Assembly: GCA_018666235.1 (NCBI GenBank) | Contig: JABJAB010000095.1 | Location: 1 to 64,000 of the forward strand | Source: Ilumatobacter sp. | GTDB taxonomy: Bacteria; Actinomycetota; Acidimicrobiia; Acidimicrobiales; Ilumatobacteraceae | Length of the DNA: 64,000 nucleotides | Direction: 5' to 3' | Part shown: positions 62,314-64,000 of the stretch, one piece after another | How positions within the stretch are numbered: the stretch's first letter is position 1 | How the letters are laid out: each line of letters begins with the position of its first letter | Program-made: the position numbers and the translations under genes | The notes under the pieces: model-generated | Told to the model about the DNA's origin: nothing | What the model saw: only the letters and a program-made list of their open reading frames with translations | Databases searched by the model: none

Positions 62314-62408
62314 CGACGGAGGTCCATCAGGTCGGAGTCATCGATGCCGCTCATTCGAGTCCGGCGATCGACACATCACTCCGTCGACAAACCTGATCCC
62401 GTCGCCCA

Positions 62409-62774
62409 TCAGAAAGCGTCCGGCAGGTGGTCGAGGTTGTTGCCGGTGATCGCGATCACGTCGAACCGCACTCTCACGTGGCCCAGGCCGTGTGCTCGCA
62501 GCCACTCGACGCCGAGTTGGCGGATTCGCCGCTGCTTCTCGATGCCGACTGCAGCTGCAGCAGGACCATAAAGATCCGTGCGCCGAGCTTTCACCTCGCT
62601 GAACACGTAGGTGTCGCCATCACGCACCACCAAGTCGAGTTCGCCGGTCGCTGATCGCCAATTGCGGTCGATAATTCGACAGCCGTGGCGCTCGTAGTAT
62701 GCAGCGGCGAGGTTCTCACCCCATTGGCCACGTAACCGATTTCGTTGGTCGGTGGGTGGTTTCGAAGTGCCCAT
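62409..62774 (-). CDS. YraN-family (UPF0102) endonuclease-like protein
   Basis: Protein of 121 aa with the family signature: GQWGENLAAAYYERHGCRII near residue 16, the nuclease-like RSATGELDLVVRDGDTYVFSEVKAR (E/D and E-x-K core, residues ~40-64, in two parts), and a C-terminal VRFDVIAI strand. It is a restriction-endonuclease-fold protein of uncertain role, usually linked to rplS and ribonuclease HII genes. GGAGG precedes the ATG. Confidence 0.92.
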   Translation of the reverse strand: MGTSKPPTDQRNRLRGQWGENLAAAYYERHGCRIIDRNWRSATGELDLVVRDGDTYVFSEVKARRTDLYGPAAAAVGIEKQRRIRQLGVEWLRAHGLGHVRVRFDVIAITGNNLDHLPDAF

Positions 62775-62884
62775 GGGTGTGATCCTCCAGCAGTGTGGTG
62801 TGTGCTGGGGCACTGAGCCCGAGGGGACCACCACCTCGACGGCGGTGCATCCGATTGGTAGCCAGCGTCAAGCTGGCCAGCGCA

Positions 62885-63232
62885 TCAGAAGGTGCGCTTC
62901 TCGCGAATCTTGGCAGCCTTGCCCTTGCGGTCCCGGAGGTAGTACAGCTTGGCGCGGCGCACGTCGCCGCGCTTGACGACTTCGACCTTCTGCACAGTCG
63001 GGGCGTGCATGGGGAAGGTGCGCTCGACTCCGACGCCGTAGCTGAGCTTGCGGACCGTGTAGGTCTCCTGCAGTCCACCGCCCTGGATGCCGATGACATC
63101 GCCCTGGAACACCTGGATGCGCTCTTTGCCGCCCTCGACGACGCGCACGTGCACCTTCAGTTCATCGCCCGCTTGAAACTCGGGGATGTCCGTACGGAGC
63201 GAATCGTTGTCGATGAGGTCGGTGGCTTTCAT
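62885..63232 (-). CDS. rplS: 50S ribosomal protein L19
   Basis: Protein of 115 aa, full length for bL19: [20 protein letters not shown] near residue 18, [35 protein letters not shown], and the C-terminal [20 protein letters not shown]. It lies at the 30S-50S interface. The order trmD, rplS, yraN is the conserved actinobacterial one, although signal peptidase and rnhB genes are missing between them. Confidence 0.97.
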   Translation of the reverse strand: MKATDLIDNDSLRTDIPEFQAGDELKVHVRVVEGGKERIQVFQGDVIGIQGGGLQETYTVRKLSYGVGVERTFPMHAPTVQKVEVVKRGDVRRAKLYYLRDRKGKAAKIREKRTF

Positions 63233-63309
63233 GGCGATACCTGCGTGGTCGAGAAGTTGGTATCGGCGCGGACTCGCGCCGATGAGGCTTGACAATGATA
63301 CGGGGCGAA

Positions 63310-64000
63310 TCAGGAATATGGGACAGGTGGAAACTCTTCGAGGAGCTTCTGGTCCGCAACGTCGAGTTCGGCGGGCACGAGGTCGGGCCGTTCGCGCAGC
63401 GTCCGGTGCAGCCGCTGCGCCCTTCGCCAACGCTCAACCCGGCCATGATCGCCGCTTCGGAGCACATCGGGAACCGCCCAGCCACGGAACTCGGCGGGTC
63501 GTGTGAACTGTGGTTCCTCAAGCAGGCCGGACTCGCCAAAACTCTCCGTGACAGTGCTGGCTGCATTGCCCATCGCCCCATCAAGAAGTCGGGCGACCGC
63601 CTCAATAATCAGGCACGCGCCAACCTCTCCCCCACTCAACACCACGTCGCCGATACTGACCTCACCGTCGCACAGATGCTGACGCACACGATGGTCGACA
63701 CCCTCGTACCGTCCGCACAGCAGACTGAAACCGCCCGATGTCTCCGCTGTGGACGCAAGCTCATGGGCCATGGCCTGATCGAATCGCCGCCCACCAGGGC
63801 TGAGGAGCAAGAGCGGGCGCGGCGGGGCAGCGGCTTCGACGGCATCGAAGATCGGCTCGGCTTTCATCACCATGCCCGCACCGCCACCGAACGGGCTGTC
63901 GTCGACCGTGCCATGGACGTCTGATGTTTGTTCCCGAATGTCGTGGGCCCGTAGGTCAAGCAGTCCGCGCTGTTGCGCTTTGCCGAGCAGACTCTCCGCA
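63310..64000 (-). CDS. trmD: tRNA (guanine-N1)-methyltransferase, partial at the right edge
   Basis: Makes m1G37 in tRNAs reading CNN codons and tRNA-Pro. The visible C-terminal ~229 codons contain [56 protein letters not shown] and [20 protein letters not shown], the trefoil-knot SAM site. They end in the DNA-contacting domain ([21 protein letters not shown]). The N-terminal ~20-25 codons lie beyond 64000. Followed by rplS after 77 bp. Confidence 0.95.
   Translation of the reverse strand, partial: AESLLGKAQQRGLLDLRAHDIREQTSDVHGTVDDSPFGGGAGMVMKAEPIFDAVEAAAPPRPLLLLSPGGRRFDQAMAHELASTAETSGGFSLLCGRYEGVDHRVRQHLCDGEVSIGDVVLSGGEVGACLIIEAVARLLDGAMGNAASTVTESFGESGLLEEPQFTRPAEFRGWAVPDVLRSGDHGRVERWRRAQRLHRTLRERPDLVPAELDVADQKLLEEFPPVPYS

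Overview
The window looks like a chromosomal segment of a high-GC actinobacterium, most likely of the Acidimicrobiia (Ilumatobacter-like). This rests on family content and start-site architecture, not on a database search. Supporting signs are actinobacterial SOS boxes (GAAC-N4-GTTC), many GTG starts, lexA next to a LysM gene and nrdR, a class II DAHP synthase, a fused 2-oxoacid:ferredoxin oxidoreductase, an F420-type nitroreductase remnant, and very many apparently leaderless promoters (TANNNT ending 5-8 nt before the start codon).

Layout. 1-2633: end of a DUF2817 gene, a DsbA-family oxidoreductase whose first active-site cysteine codon is TGA (candidate selenoprotein), a nitroreductase 5' remnant and an MFS permease. 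2664-5421: a lipoprotein, then three copies of a repeated gene 3' end separating two small single-ORF units, ending at tRNA-Ala with its terminator. 5513-7834: nadD, an extracytoplasmic protein and rsfS. 8157-11821: a group 2 sigma factor, aroF, a serine hydrolase and an unknown gene. 11840-19580: degenerate GGDEF protein, PIG-L deacetylase, cytochrome P450, thymidine kinase, korA-korB, CDP-alcohol phosphotransferase. 19584-29647: frameshifted ABC ATPase, DUF429-like protein, HlyIII protein, UvrD/HRDC helicase, histidine phosphatase, an intergenic block with a structured element and DnaA-box-like sites, a molybdopterin oxidoreductase and a RibD-like reductase.

29657-42012 is a genome-maintenance and housekeeping block: nrdR, LysM SOS gene, lexA, then a long minus-strand run miaB, chorismate mutase, miaA, dapF, hflX, dapC with 4-nt overlaps from miaA on, followed by a DUF2269 protein, amidohydrolase, recA with its SOS box, and DUF983. 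42141-51798 carries tRNA-Lys and tRNA-His, a DUF2889 protein, a TauE/SafE permease, two tandem flavodoxin-fold reductases, psuG, an ECF sigma/anti-sigma pair, a TrmA/RlmD-type RNA methyltransferase, rpe and a GNAT acetyltransferase. 51833-60381: GHMP kinase, the addA-addB recombination helicase-nuclease pair and a membrane-anchored exported protein. 60511-64000: SulP anion transporter and the conserved yraN-rplS-trmD cluster, trmD being cut by the window edge.

Most interesting items: the in-frame TGA at the catalytic cysteine of the DsbA-like protein with a SECIS-like hairpin at the right distance; the cassette-like array at 3.3-5.2 kb; the structured element plus DnaA-box cluster at 26.3-26.5 kb; and the wholesale leaderless promoter layout, which I used to choose many start codons.
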